64,000 nt of DNA from Gemmatimonadota bacterium (GCA_016209885.1 JACQVF010000107.1:1-64000), one strand, 5' to 3'. Positions 34,482 through 43,488 are shown, counted from the first letter of the stretch. The notes: generated from the sequence alone by a model not told the origin. Made by a program: numbers and translations.

Positions 34482-34871
34482 GTGGTCCACAGAGGCACGC
34501 CCCGACTCTTCCAGGTGCTTTTGGTCTATCTGGGCGTCGCCTGGCTGGTTCTTCAGGTGGTGAACGTCCTGCGGGACGCCCTCCAGCTCCCGCAGTGGAT
34601 CTCTCCGGTCTCCCTGATCCTCCTGCTGGTGGGGCTGGTCATCATCATGGCGACCGCCTGGGTTCAGACCCACCCGTTCACCGCCCGGCGGGTGGAGGCG
34701 GACGAGGTGCCCGGATCGTGGGACGTCGCGTTGGGGGAGCTGACGCACTCCGTCGCGCGCGGGAAGCTCCCGCACCTCACCTGGGCTCGGGCGATCCTGG
34801 GCGGCGTGGTCGCCTTCTCGCTCCTATTCGGCCTCGCCGGGTTGTACGTGCTGATCCGGGGCTTCCATTAG
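34482..34871 (+). CDS. N-terminal membrane part of a TPR protein, separated by a frameshift
   Basis: The frame starts at GTG 34482 and encodes 129 residues. It begins RLFQVLLVYLGVAWLVLQVV, a TM segment, then a second (SPVSLILLLVGLVIIMATAW), and ends with a third (ILGGVVAFSLLFGLAGLYVL). This is the usual membrane head of Gemmatimonadota TPR proteins that continue into a TolB-like and TPR region. The frame closes at 34871, while the expected continuation (LGPGEAIADSAAPGLTVLPF) is found in frame +1 immediately after. Removing one G from the run at 34858-34861 joins both into a single protein of about 775 residues. Read alone it would be a small three-TM protein. Confidence 0.7.
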   Translation: MVHRGTPRLFQVLLVYLGVAWLVLQVVNVLRDALQLPQWISPVSLILLLVGLVIIMATAWVQTHPFTARRVEADEVPGSWDVALGELTHSVARGKLPHLTWARAILGGVVAFSLLFGLAGLYVLIRGFH

Positions 34872-34926
34872 CCTCACCCTCGGGCCGGGCGAGGCGATCG
34901 CCGACTCCGCCGCCCCCGGCCTCACC

Positions 34927-36810
34927 GTGCTACCGTTCAGCGTCAGGGGCCCGGAGCTGGAGGCGTGGCGCGAGGGGATGGTGGACCTGCTCTCTACCGG
35001 CCTCGACGGTGCGGCCGGCCTGCGAACCATCAACAGCCGCACGGTCCTCGCACGCTGGAAGGAGCTGGTGCCGGACCCGGACAAGGCGGACCTCACGGTC
35101 GCTCTGCGGGTGGCGCGGGCGACCGGCGCGCGTCACGCTGTTCTGGGCTCCGTCGTCGCGCTGGGCTCGGAGGTGCGCGTCGTCGTGGACATCTACGACG
35201 TGGAGACGGAGCAACGGGTGGGGCAGGCACAGGTGGAGAGCACGCCCGACTCTGTGCTGGCGCTTGTGGATCGGGTGTCCGTGGAAGTGCTGCGCGTCAT
35301 CCTGCAGGCCGGCGAGGGGGCGCTCCCGCGGGTCGACCTGGCCAGCGTCACAACGACGTCCGTGCCGCCGCTCGAGGCGTTCCTCGAGGGCGAGGTGCAC
35401 CATCGGCGGGCGGATTTCAAGGCGGCGATCGCCGCGTACACCCGCGCCGTGGAGGCGGACTCGACGTTCGCGCTCGCCTGCTTCCAGCTCGCGCAGGCGC
35501 ACGGCTGGGCCGAGACGTTCGCGTCCGAGTTGTCGCGGCAGGCGCTGGAGCGCGCCACGCGCTGGCGCGAGAAGCTACCCCCTCGCAAGGCGACGCTGCT
35601 CACGGCCTATCGCGCGTTCCAGAGCTTCTCGATGGAAGCTGTGGACTCGCTGCGGGACGCGGTGCTGCGCTACCCGGACGATCCCGAGGTCTGGTATCGC
35701 CTGGGAGACACCTACTACCACCTGCGCTATCTGGCGGCCGTGTCGCTCGAGGACGTGCGAGACGCGTTCAGGCGGGCGGCGGCGCTCGACCCGGAGTTCG
35801 CGCCCTATCGTATCCACCTGATCGACATCGCCTTCCAGTTGGCAGCCGACAGCGCGGACGTCGCGCGGGTCGTCGAGGAGTACGGAGGGCTCGCACCCGG
35901 CACGCGCTACGACCGCGAAGCCCGGCTTGCCTTCGGCCTCGCCTACGGCGATGAGGCAACACGAGCGAAGACGCGGGCCGCCCTCGACACGCTGCACCCG
36001 GACACCCTCGCGCGCCTCAGCCGCCTGCTCTTCCACCCGCGGTTTGCGGACGCGATGGAAGCGGTGTACCTGGCCGCACGACGGCGGGACCCGGACGCGG
36101 CGTGGGCCACCTCGGAGCTCGCTATCCTTGAGTGGATGCTTCGCGGCCGCGTGAAGGCCGCGCTCAGCCTGCTAGAACAAGTCCCCCGCGCCGCGCGGCC
36201 ATGCATCCTCTACCAGATGGCGGTACGGGGGCTCCCGGTCCCGCAGCAACGCCTGGAGGGAGAGTTCGGCATCACCACGATCGACAGCACGACTCCGCCC
36301 GGGATCCTGCTCTGCCACGGGGGACACGCGGCCGACCGCGGCAACTGGGAGCTGCATGGAAGGCTCGTCACGGAGCTGCGCCGGCGCGCCGAGCACGCCC
36401 AAAGTAGGGGAGACTCGCTGCTGGCACGACGCCAGGACGCCCTGGCCAGGACCCTCGAAGCCATCGGGCTCTGGAGAAGGGGACAGCCGCGGGCTGCGCT
36501 GCCCGCGTTGCTGGCGGCTTACAGGGAGGCGGGCGGCGCGGCCCAGGAGTTCATGTGGGCCCTGGGCATGCTGCATCGCGAGCTGGGCCAGCTCCAGGAA
36601 GCGGAACGGTATTTGCGCGCCCTGTCGCTGGATCCCCTGGCCCACTACCATCTCGGAAAGATCTACGAGGAGCTCGGCGAACGCGAGAAGGCGCGGAAAT
36701 CCTGCGAGCTCTTCGTCAACGCCTGGAAGGACGCGGATCCGGAGCTCCAGCCCTTGGTGCAGGAGACGCGAGAGCGGCTGGCTCGCCTCGAGTCAACGGC
36801 CGGTCCGTAG
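34927..36810 (+). CDS. TolB-like/TPR C-terminal part of the frameshifted protein
   Basis: This 627-residue frame is open from 34855, and the nearest start-like codon is GTG 34927. It begins LPFSVRGPELEAWREGMVDL, the CsgG/TolB-like N-terminal region (GARHAVLGSVVALGSEVRVV), followed by many TPR-like helical pairs (about 150-620; PPLEAFLEGEVHHRRADFKA, PEVWYRLGDTYYHLRYLAAV, EAERYLRALSLDPLAHYHLG). There is no ribosome binding site at 34927, which supports the view that it was once continuous with the membrane segment in 34482-34871. If the shift is real the periplasmic or cytoplasmic TPR part is unanchored or not made. Confidence 0.75.
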   Translation: MLPFSVRGPELEAWREGMVDLLSTGLDGAAGLRTINSRTVLARWKELVPDPDKADLTVALRVARATGARHAVLGSVVALGSEVRVVVDIYDVETEQRVGQAQVESTPDSVLALVDRVSVEVLRVILQAGEGALPRVDLASVTTTSVPPLEAFLEGEVHHRRADFKAAIAAYTRAVEADSTFALACFQLAQAHGWAETFASELSRQALERATRWREKLPPRKATLLTAYRAFQSFSMEAVDSLRDAVLRYPDDPEVWYRLGDTYYHLRYLAAVSLEDVRDAFRRAAALDPEFAPYRIHLIDIAFQLAADSADVARVVEEYGGLAPGTRYDREARLAFGLAYGDEATRAKTRAALDTLHPDTLARLSRLLFHPRFADAMEAVYLAARRRDPDAAWATSELAILEWMLRGRVKAALSLLEQVPRAARPCILYQMAVRGLPVPQQRLEGEFGITTIDSTTPPGILLCHGGHAADRGNWELHGRLVTELRRRAEHAQSRGDSLLARRQDALARTLEAIGLWRRGQPRAALPALLAAYREAGGAAQEFMWALGMLHRELGQLQEAERYLRALSLDPLAHYHLGKIYEELGEREKARKSCELFVNAWKDADPELQPLVQETRERLARLESTAGP

Positions 36811-37021
36811 CGGGTCGCACCCCAGAACCTCCGATTGCGAGCCCGCAAGGGTTGTACCTGAAGGCGGCTCGGTGGCTGCCGGGACTGCGCATCCTTGCTC
36901 CTCTCGAGACCCGATTCGTCCCCCGCCGGACCCCCCCCATGGGGGACGGGGCAGCTTTCTATCACCACGGCGACCCGCACCGGACGCCGCTGGACGGAAC
37001 GCAGGTACTATCGAGGCATTG

Positions 37022-37039
37022 TATTGACAATCGTCAATA
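37022..37039. promoter_or_regulatory. ArsR dyad operator with consensus -35
   Basis: TATTGAC and GTCAATA form a 7-bp perfect inverted repeat with a 4-bp centre, 46 bp upstream of the arsR ATG. The left arm contains TTGACA, an exact -35 hexamer, with CATCTT 17 bp downstream as a weak -10. ArsR binding here would block the promoter until arsenite is present. Confidence 0.7.
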
Positions 37040-37164
37040 TGTTCTCCATCTTCGACACAGGCTTCTGCGCCGAGGAGGTGAGCGGATGCGCCGAGGACTG
37101 CTGCGGGTTCTGCCGCGGGAGCGAGGCACCCGATGCTGTGGGCGAGAGACGGAGCCGCAATTGA
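37039..37164 (+). CDS. Possible Cys-rich leader peptide overlapping arsR
   Basis: A 41-codon frame begins at an ATG right after the operator dyad and ends with a TGA within codon 26-27 of arsR, in a different frame. It encodes FSIFDTGFCAEEVSGCAEDC then CGFCRG, with five Cys in residues 10-25 (Cys-x3-Cys-Cys-x2-Cys). There is no ribosome binding site before the ATG. If the promoter is the one overlapping the dyad, the ATG would lie upstream of the transcript start. It may be chance, or a thiol peptide of an arsenic-sensing leader. Confidence 0.25.
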   Translation: MFSIFDTGFCAEEVSGCAEDCCGFCRGSEAPDAVGERRSRN

Positions 37165-37460
37165 GCGATCGGGACGCCAGCCGGCTGAGCGAGGATCTGG
37201 CGATCCTGGCGCATCCCGTACGCCTTCAGCTCCTGGATGTGCTCTCCCGCAACGAGGGCAAGGTGTGCGTGTGCGACCTCGAGGCTGCGGTGCCGGTGAA
37301 GCAGCCGACGGTGTCGCATCACTTGAGGCTTTTGCGGGAGGCGGGCCTGGTGGAGAGCGAGCGGCGGGGCCTCTGGGCGTATTACTTCCTGAAGCGGGAG
37401 GCGTTGGCCGACCTGCGCGGGCGTATCACCGAGGCGTTGCAGGCCCTAGCCGAACTCTGA
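37086..37460 (+). CDS. arsR: ArsR-family arsenite-responsive repressor
   Basis: ATG 37086 is preceded by GAGGAGGT at 6 nt, a near-perfect ribosome binding site. The 124-residue protein has an extended N-terminus with Cys17-Cys18 (RERGTRCCGRE), then the winged helix: LAILAHPVRLQLLDVLSRNE, KVCVCDLEAAVPVKQPTVSH, HLRLLREAGLVESERRGLWA. Cys61-Val-Cys63-Asp-Leu is the arsenite-binding CVCDL motif of the E. coli R773 ArsR type. It binds the dyad upstream and controls arsM, 130 bp downstream. Confidence 0.9.
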   Translation: MRRGLLRVLPRERGTRCCGRETEPQLSDRDASRLSEDLAILAHPVRLQLLDVLSRNEGKVCVCDLEAAVPVKQPTVSHHLRLLREAGLVESERRGLWAYYFLKREALADLRGRITEALQALAEL

Positions 37461-37590
37461 TTGTGCGATACATCGCCGGCCTTCGATCGTGAAGCGGGCG
37501 GGGCCGGCGGCAGGAGGGCTGTCCGGGTGGGGCGGCGAGGTCCGGAGTGAAGGTTTGCGGGCGAGAGTCCACTACTCAGGAGCGGAACGC

Positions 37591-38430
37591 ATGGTCGCAT
37601 CGGATCTGCGGGATCTTGTGAAGCAGAAGTACGGGGAAGCGGCGCGGCGGGTCGCGGGGGGCGAATCCGGTTGTGGCGCGATCGGCGCGGGCGCGTGCTG
37701 CTGCGGCGCCGCGGAGCGACGCGACCCCATCACATCGGGACTGTACGCGCGGCATGAGACGTCGGGTCTTCCCGAGGAAGCGGTCCTGGCGTCGCAGGGG
37801 TGCGGGAATCCGACGGCGCTGGCCGGGCTGGCGGAAGGGGAGACCGTCCTCGATCTGGGATCGGGCGGCGGGATCGACGTGCTCCTGGCAGCGCGGCGGG
37901 TGGGGCCAAAGGGGAAGGTGTACGGGATCGACATGACGGACGAGATGCTGGCGCTAGCGCGGGAGAGCCAACGCAGGGCGGGCATCGAGAACGCGGAGTT
38001 CCTGAAAGGGGAGATCGAGAAGATCCCGCTTCCGGACGCGTCCGTGGACGTGATCATTTCGAACTGCGTGATCAACCTTTCGGCGGACAAGCGGCGGGTG
38101 ATCTCGGAGGCGTTTCGCGTGCTGAGGCCGGGTGGCCGCTTTGCTGTCTCGGACATCGTGGTGCGAGGTCCGGTTCCGGCGGCGGTGCGACGCAGCGTGG
38201 AGCTCTGGATGGGTTGTGTGGCCGGGGCGCTGGAGGAGTCCGAGTACCGGGCGCTCCTGGCGCGGGAGGGGTTTCAGGCTATCGACGTGGAGCCTACGCG
38301 GGTGTACAGCGTGGACGACGCGCGTGGTTTTCTGGAGGGTGCCGGCCTGAACGTGGACGTGGCGGCGTTGGCCCCGCTGGTAGACGGAAAGTTCATGAGC
38401 GCGTTTGTGCGGGCGGTGAAGCCCGTCTGA
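37591..38430 (+). CDS. arsM: Arsenite S-adenosylmethionine methyltransferase
   Basis: The 279-residue protein starts at ATG 37591 with AGGAG upstream. It has the SAM loop VLDLGSGGGIDVLLAARRVG (87-104) and the ArsM cysteines Cys71 (SQGCGNPTAL), Cys159 (IISNCVINLSADKRRV) and Cys209 (LWMGCVAGALEESEY), which coordinate As(III). A Cys-rich patch, GCGAIGAGACCCGAAERRDP (27-46), is typical of bacterial ArsM. It methylates arsenite to methylated and volatile species for detoxification. It is co-oriented with arsR; no arsenite pump or reductase gene is in this window. Confidence 0.94.
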   Translation: MVASDLRDLVKQKYGEAARRVAGGESGCGAIGAGACCCGAAERRDPITSGLYARHETSGLPEEAVLASQGCGNPTALAGLAEGETVLDLGSGGGIDVLLAARRVGPKGKVYGIDMTDEMLALARESQRRAGIENAEFLKGEIEKIPLPDASVDVIISNCVINLSADKRRVISEAFRVLRPGGRFAVSDIVVRGPVPAAVRRSVELWMGCVAGALEESEYRALLAREGFQAIDVEPTRVYSVDDARGFLEGAGLNVDVAALAPLVDGKFMSAFVRAVKPV

Positions 38431-38491
38431 CGCGGCGGGCTCAGCTTTGCCCCTTCGGGCGGTCGCGAGCCGAGCGGCTGAGGGCGGCGGC

Positions 38492-38971
38492 CTACTTTCT
38501 TTTCTTCTGGTACGTCCCGACCAGCTCCGCGCGGTCCAGGATATGCCCGCTCATGGCCCGTTCGAGTTGGGCCTTCGTGGGTGCGCCGAGGTCCGGGAGC
38601 ACGGTGTCGAGGGCGTAGAGCTTGTGGAAATAGCGGTGGCGGCCGATGGGAGGGCACGGTCCGCCGTACCCGGTCCGCTTCCAGTCATTGAGTCCGTCGC
38701 GGGTCCCGGCGGGCAGGTTCTTTCGCGTCGCGCCCTCGGGGAGCCCCGCGGCCACGGGCGGGATGTTGTACAGCACCCAGTGCACCCATGTCATTCGCGG
38801 CGCCCGCGGGTCGGGCGCGTCGGGATCGTCGACGATGAGGGCGAGGGACTTGGTGCCATCAGGTGCAGGGGACCAGGAGAGCGGGGGCGACAAATCGTCG
38901 CCTTCGCACGTGTGCTTGGTGGGGATTTCGCCCTGGTGCCGGAAGGCGGGCGAAGTCAGCGTGAGCGCCAC
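38492..38971 (-). CDS. YbhB/YbcL family PEBP-like protein
   Basis: The 159-residue protein starts at GTG 38971, with AAAGGAGGTGG directly upstream, one of the strongest ribosome binding sites in the window. It has IPTKHTCEGDDLSPPLSWSP, LALIVDDPDAPDPRAPRMTW, VHWVLYNIPP and YGGPCPPIGRHRYFHKLYAL, the phosphatidylethanolamine-binding-protein signature. The biochemical role of bacterial members is unclear. No signal peptide is present. It is convergent with arsM, 61 bp away. Confidence 0.92.
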   Translation of the reverse strand: MALTLTSPAFRHQGEIPTKHTCEGDDLSPPLSWSPAPDGTKSLALIVDDPDAPDPRAPRMTWVHWVLYNIPPVAAGLPEGATRKNLPAGTRDGLNDWKRTGYGGPCPPIGRHRYFHKLYALDTVLPDLGAPTKAQLERAMSGHILDRAELVGTYQKKRK

Positions 38972-39107
38972 GGATCCACCTCCTTTCGCCGAGGGTTCAC
39001 CGGGACGAGCTGTGTGTGCCGGCGACTCCCTTCTGTCGCGACCGCCTCGTCGCTGGCGAACCGTCCCAGCGCGGGAGCGGGTTCCACGACCGGCACTTCG
39101 ATTCCGG

Positions 39108-39401
39108 TTACGGCAGCGAGGCGATGATCTTCCGGTACTCGTCTTCGGTGTACGCGCGCAGGGTCTCGGTACGGACGTTTCCCTGCGTTCCGATGAGAAG
39201 GGCGACGCGTGCCATCGTCGAGTCGTCGGGCAGCTCCATCACGACCACGAGATCGTAGGTGCCGGTCACGAGGTAGAACGCCCTCAGCCGCCCACCCTGC
39301 TCGCGAAGCAGCTTCTTCACGGCGTTCAGCCGCTTCGGGCTCTCCTTGACCGCGGCGATCCCCTTGTCCGTCCAGCGGGCAAGCGTGATGTATGTGGGCA
39401 T
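39108..39401 (-). CDS. GYD domain protein
   Basis: The 97-residue protein starts MPTYITLARWTDKGIAAVKE and contains RAFYLVTGTYDLVVVMELPD, the GYD-type ferredoxin-like fold (here Gly-Thr-Tyr-Asp). GAGGAGGTGACC lies just before ATG 39401, so the longer upstream frame is not used. The family's function is unknown; members are small and single-domain. Confidence 0.88.
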   Translation of the reverse strand: MPTYITLARWTDKGIAAVKESPKRLNAVKKLLREQGGRLRAFYLVTGTYDLVVVMELPDDSTMARVALLIGTQGNVRTETLRAYTEDEYRKIIASLP

Positions 39402-39815
39402 GGTCACCTCCTCGGTAAGGGTGCGAACCGGCCCGTCGGGGTGCCGCACGGGCGCGCGGCGGGCAGGGAGCCATGGTCGTTGCGATCTGGATGCGAACCT
39501 CGGTGCGGGTGGATCGCGATGCCCGTAGGCAGGCCAGCACGCCTGCTGCGGGAACGGCTCGCTGCTCAATGATACGTTTGCGGACCGGTGCGAACAATCG
39601 TGGAGAATCGGTTTCGCGGCCTCTCTTCTACCTGAGCCTAACGCCGCCGCCAAACGCGCGGTCAACTGGACACGGGGCGCCTGCGGCGCCTATGGTGTGC
39701 CAACGGTGTAGTAGAGGAGCGGTGAAGGATCGCGAACTAGGCATACGACGAGATCGCCGAGGTGACCGATCCCCAGCTTCCCAGTTTCCCTATGCGGCGC
39801 CGGGACGCTGAGACA
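39402..39815. other. Intergenic region between GYD and ApaG genes
   Basis: This region lies between a minus-strand and a plus-strand gene, so it is divergent. I see no coding sequence with protein-like character. GGGCGCCTGC/GGCGCCTAT is a short direct repeat near 39677-39695. The ApaG frame is open back to GTG 39762, but family comparison favours ATG 39816. Confidence 0.45.
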
Positions 39816-40217
39816 ATGGGCTATCAGGAGACTTCGCACGGTATCCGGGTGACGGTCCAGCCCGCGTATCTCGTGGGCGAGTCGAGCCCGTCGCAGGGCC
39901 GGTACGTGTTCGCGTACCTGGTCCGCCTGGATAACCTGACCCGGGAGACGGCGCAGCTCCGTTTTCGCCACTGGTTCATCCACGACTCCGCCGGCGAGGA
40001 GACGGAGGTGGAAGGGGAGGGAGTCGTCGGGGAACAGCCTGTGCTCGCCCCGGGCGGCAGCCACGAGTACAACAGCTTCTGCATCCTCAAGTCGCCCGCG
40101 GGCTACATGGAAGGCCACTATACCTTCTTTCGCCCGGACGGCACGAAGTTCGAGGTCAAGATCCCGCGCTTCGAGCTGCGTGCCCCGCTCATCTCGACCG
40201 GCGACCAGTTCCACTGA
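39816..40217 (+). CDS. apaG: ApaG family protein
   Basis: From ATG 39816 the 133-residue protein reads MGYQETSHGIRVTVQPAYLV, then GRYVFAYLVRLDNLT, LRFRHWFIHDSAGEETEVEG, GVVGEQPVLAPGGSHEYNSF and YTFFRPDGTKFEVKIPRFEL. These are the ApaG/DUF525 landmarks, including the G-E-G-V-V-G-E-Q-P core. The Ig-like fold is known, but the exact role (linked genetically to Co/Mg tolerance and Ap4A) is not. Upstream alternative starts exist at GTG 39762 and ATG 39792; none has a good ribosome binding site. Confidence 0.88.
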   Translation: MGYQETSHGIRVTVQPAYLVGESSPSQGRYVFAYLVRLDNLTRETAQLRFRHWFIHDSAGEETEVEGEGVVGEQPVLAPGGSHEYNSFCILKSPAGYMEGHYTFFRPDGTKFEVKIPRFELRAPLISTGDQFH

Positions 40218-40415
40218 GCCGGCAGAGTCACCCATCCCCTATGCGGTAGTCGACGACTGGATCCGCGGGGATGCATTGCCCGGGCGGCGCAGGGGGGATG
40301 GAGGCTGCCGGACGCTGTGCCGGGCGGGTTCCCTACGCGCGGTGGTGCCGAGTCGCCGGCCCGCATTCCGGTACGCGGATCTTGGGGATGCCCGTGCCGG
40401 GGTGAGGCTCCTGGA

Positions 40416-40440
40416 CGCCCGGCGTACTCGCCGCCGGGCG
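40416..40440. terminator. GC-rich hairpin between apaG and the DUF362 gene
   Basis: CGCCCGGCG and CGCCGGGCG form a perfect 9-bp stem with a 7-nt loop, 199 bp after apaG. No T tract follows, so termination is possible but unproven. Confidence 0.4.
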
Positions 40441-40510
40441 GGCACAAATCCTGCTACTGCTTTGAAGAGATCCCATCGACGTCCGTGCGCCTCGTAACCG
40501 CGGAGGCTCT

Positions 40511-41509
40511 ATGACCGAAGATCAGCGGCGGATCGACCGGCGGCGCTTCCTCATGGGCGTCGCGGGGGGGCTCGCCTGTGCGTCCGCGACGGACGTGGAA
40601 TCCCTGCCGGGGAAGCCGCGGGCCGCGAGAAGTCGCGTCGCGCTCGTGCGAACGGCGAACCGGAAGGAGGGGGTGACTCGGGCCCTTGCGCTGCTGGATC
40701 TCAGCGGGGCGAGGGGCGCGCGGGTCGTCCTCAAGCCGAACTTCAACACGGCCGACGCCGCTCCCGCGTCCACCCACACCGACACGTTGAGCCAGCTCGT
40801 CCGTGAGCTCTACGAGTGGGGCGCCCGCGAGATCACGCTGGGCGAATCCAGTGGGCCGCCGAACACCCGGTCCGTGATGGAGCAGAAGGGGATCTTCGAT
40901 CTGGCCCGCGATCTGCATTTCGCGGTGGTCAATTACGAGGAGATGCCCGACCGCGAGTGGGTCGCGTTCCCCGGTGACGGCACCCACTGGGCCGATGGCT
41001 TCGCGCTGCCACGCCTGGCGGTGAACGCCGAGTACTTCGTCTCCACCTGCAACCTGAAGACCCACGCATACGGCGGAGTCTTCACCATGTCCCTCAAGCT
41101 GGCCGTGGGTCTCACCCCCAAGGCGATTCGCCGGCCCATGCACCGCTCAGCGGACATGCGGCGCATGATCGCCGAGCTGAACCTCGGCTATCGACCCCAG
41201 CTCATCGTCATGGACGGCGTAGACGCCTTCGTCGACGGCGGGCCCTCGGAAGGGGAGCTCAAGCACGGAAACGTGGTGATCGCAGGAACGGACCGCGTGG
41301 CCGTCGATGCCGTGGGGATCGCCGTGCTCAAGGATCTGGGGGCGAACCGCGCCATCATGGACCGCCGTATCTTCGAGCAGGAGCAGATCGCCCGCGCCGT
41401 CGAGCTCGACCTCGGCATCGCGAGCACGGAGGAGATCGAGCTCGCGGCCAGCGACGAGGCGAGCCGCGTTTACGCCCGCAGGCTGGAGGCGATCCTGGCG
41501 GAGGGTTGA
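40511..41509 (+). CDS. DUF362 protein with Tat signal
   Basis: The 332-residue protein has a twin-arginine signal (RRIDRRRFLMGVAGGLACAS). The body matches DUF362: VVLKPNFNTADAAPASTHTD, GAREITLGESSGPPNTRSVM, STCNLKTHAYGGVFTMSLKL, LIVMDGVDAFVDGGPSEGEL and VAVDAVGIAVLKDLGA. No ferredoxin cluster motif is fused to it. Tat export suggests it folds, perhaps with a cofactor, before secretion. Function unknown. Confidence 0.88.
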   Translation: MTEDQRRIDRRRFLMGVAGGLACASATDVESLPGKPRAARSRVALVRTANRKEGVTRALALLDLSGARGARVVLKPNFNTADAAPASTHTDTLSQLVRELYEWGAREITLGESSGPPNTRSVMEQKGIFDLARDLHFAVVNYEEMPDREWVAFPGDGTHWADGFALPRLAVNAEYFVSTCNLKTHAYGGVFTMSLKLAVGLTPKAIRRPMHRSADMRRMIAELNLGYRPQLIVMDGVDAFVDGGPSEGELKHGNVVIAGTDRVAVDAVGIAVLKDLGANRAIMDRRIFEQEQIARAVELDLGIASTEEIELAASDEASRVYARRLEAILAEG

Positions 41510-41623
41510 GGCGGCGCCTCCCGCCGAGGGACGGAAACCGAATATTTGCCGAAGCCGCTGGCGCCGGAGACGGGCCCGGGGCCGCCCGCGGGGGGGCCGG
41601 GGGGGAGCGGTGGCCGTGCGAGG

Positions 41624-41650
41624 CGACACGGGCGACACGGGGGACACGGG
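41624..41650. repeat. 9-bp tandem repeat in the gap before the amidohydrolase gene
   Basis: Three copies of CGACACGGG (the third with one change) lie in the otherwise empty 368-bp gap between the DUF362 gene and the amidohydrolase gene. The surrounding sequence is Gly-codon-like GC-rich DNA, and I see no gene in the gap. Confidence 0.8.
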
Positions 41651-41877
41651 CCGTGCTGGCGACCGGCGGGGCCGGGCGGTATCTTGGGTGGGTAGGTCGG
41701 GGGACGGCGTGGTGGTGGGGAGGCAGGGGTTCGCATACCCGCGCTGTCCGTGTTCCGGGCCGGGGCGTGCAGCATGGAGCACGCGTCCGTGCGTCGGTTC
41801 GTCTTCTGGGAAGGCGCCCCGATCGCTTTCCCGTCGCGGGATTGCCTGAATTCGGTCCGAACCCCAGGAGGATTCCC

Positions 41878-43488
41878 ATGAGTCGGCATGCGACAGGCCG
41901 CGTTCGCCCGGCGTTTGGGATCGGCGTGGTGTTCGAGGTTCTGGCTGCCATGGCCTTGGCGTTGGCGGCCTCGGCAGCGGCTGCGGTCGCGCAGCCGCAG
42001 GAGCCCGCGACGGGCGGTCCGTATGGCCGGCTCGTGATCCGCGGGGCGACGCTCATCGACGGTACGGGGTCGCCGCCGGTGGGCCCCGTGGACATCGTGA
42101 TCGAGCGGAACGCGATCGCAGATGTGCAGCGCGTGACGCCGCTGGACCTGGCGCGGGGTGGGCGGCGTGCCACGGGTGATCGGGTCATCGAGGCGGATGG
42201 CATGTACGTGATGCCGGGGATCATCGATGCCCACACGCACATGGGCGGCGGCGATGGGGTCCCGGAGGACTACGTCCCGAAGCTTTATCTGGGGCACGGG
42301 ATCACGACCATGCGGGTTTACGTGTCCGGCCCGGATGAGCTCGCTGTGCGCCTGGCGCGCGCCCAGCGCGGCGGCCAGACTGTGGTGGCCCCGCACATCA
42401 AGCTCTTCCATTTCTGGCGCGGCTCGGACGCGCGATACTGGAGTGCGGACGGGGCGCGGGCCGTGGTGCGCGAATGGAAAGCGCAGGGCTTCGACGGGAT
42501 CAAGGTCTCGGGCAAGCCGGGGTTGCTCCCGGACGTGCTGCGGGCCATCGCGGACGAGGCGAAGCAACTGGGGATGGGGGTGGCCGTGCACATCGGCCAG
42601 GATGGTGTTGTCCCCATGAACGCCGTGGAGGTCGCGGCTGCGGGCGCGACCACGATCGAGCATCACTATGGCTACGCGGAGTCGTCGTTCACGGATCGCA
42701 CGGTCCAGGATCTCACGGCGAGCTACAACTACGGGGACGAACTCCAGCGGTTCCGGGCGACGGGGCGAGTATGGGACCTGGCGAACCTGTCGCGGCTGTA
42801 TGGCGCTGTCCTGGATACGCTGCTGGCCCTGAGCCGGAACGGCAACTTCACGATGGTGCCCACGTTCTCGGTGTACGAGGACCAGACCGATCTGGCCCGG
42901 GCGAAGTCGCTCCCATGGCTCGACCGCTACGCGCTGCCGGTGATCCTGGAGGACTGGAAACCCAGCGAGGCCGTGCACGGCTCGTTCTACTTCGAGTGGA
43001 CGAGCGCGGATGAAGCGGCGTGGGGGCGGCTGTTCACGAAGTGGCTGCCATGGGTCAACGAGTTCAAGAACCGGGGCGGTCACGTGGCCGTGGGCTCGGA
43101 CGCCGGGACTTCGTTCCATCTGTACGGGTTCGGCACGATCCGTGAGCTCGAGCTCATGCAGCGCGCCGGTTTCCACCCGCTGGAGATCGTGCGCTCCGCG
43201 ACGCTGGAGAGCGCGCGGGCCGTGGGTGCGCCGAACGCAGGCGTCATTCGGCCGGGCTATCAGGCCGACGTGCTCGTCGTGGAGATGAACCCGCTCGAAG
43301 ACTTCAAGGTGCTCTACGGCATCGGCGTCGAGCGGATCAGCCGGGAGGGGAAGTCCACGCGGATGCAGGGGCTCAAGTACACGATCGTGGGCGGCCAGGT
43401 GATCGACGCCCGGGCGATGCTCCGGGACGTGGAGCGCATGGTCGAGGATGCGAAGCGGACCCAGCGCGCGACGGGTGCACGTCCCTGA
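41878..43488 (+). CDS. Secreted amidohydrolase
   Basis: The 536-residue protein starts at ATG 41878 with AGGAGG 6 nt upstream and has a signal peptide (AMALALAASAAAAVAQP). It shows LVIRGATLIDGTGSPPVGPV, MYVMPGIIDAHTHMGGG (metal His-x-His), GFDGIKVSGKPG (probable carbamylated Lys position), VAVHIGQDGVVP, TTIEHHYGYAESSF and GHVAVGSDAGTSFHLYGFG (Asp ligand). This is a prolidase/imidazolonepropionase-like amidohydrolase. The C-terminal ARAVGAPNAGVIRPGYQADV closes the composite beta domain. The substrate is unknown; it is one of three secreted hydrolases of this class in the window. Confidence 0.9.
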   Translation: MSRHATGRVRPAFGIGVVFEVLAAMALALAASAAAAVAQPQEPATGGPYGRLVIRGATLIDGTGSPPVGPVDIVIERNAIADVQRVTPLDLARGGRRATGDRVIEADGMYVMPGIIDAHTHMGGGDGVPEDYVPKLYLGHGITTMRVYVSGPDELAVRLARAQRGGQTVVAPHIKLFHFWRGSDARYWSADGARAVVREWKAQGFDGIKVSGKPGLLPDVLRAIADEAKQLGMGVAVHIGQDGVVPMNAVEVAAAGATTIEHHYGYAESSFTDRTVQDLTASYNYGDELQRFRATGRVWDLANLSRLYGAVLDTLLALSRNGNFTMVPTFSVYEDQTDLARAKSLPWLDRYALPVILEDWKPSEAVHGSFYFEWTSADEAAWGRLFTKWLPWVNEFKNRGGHVAVGSDAGTSFHLYGFGTIRELELMQRAGFHPLEIVRSATLESARAVGAPNAGVIRPGYQADVLVVEMNPLEDFKVLYGIGVERISREGKSTRMQGLKYTIVGGQVIDARAMLRDVERMVEDAKRTQRATGARP

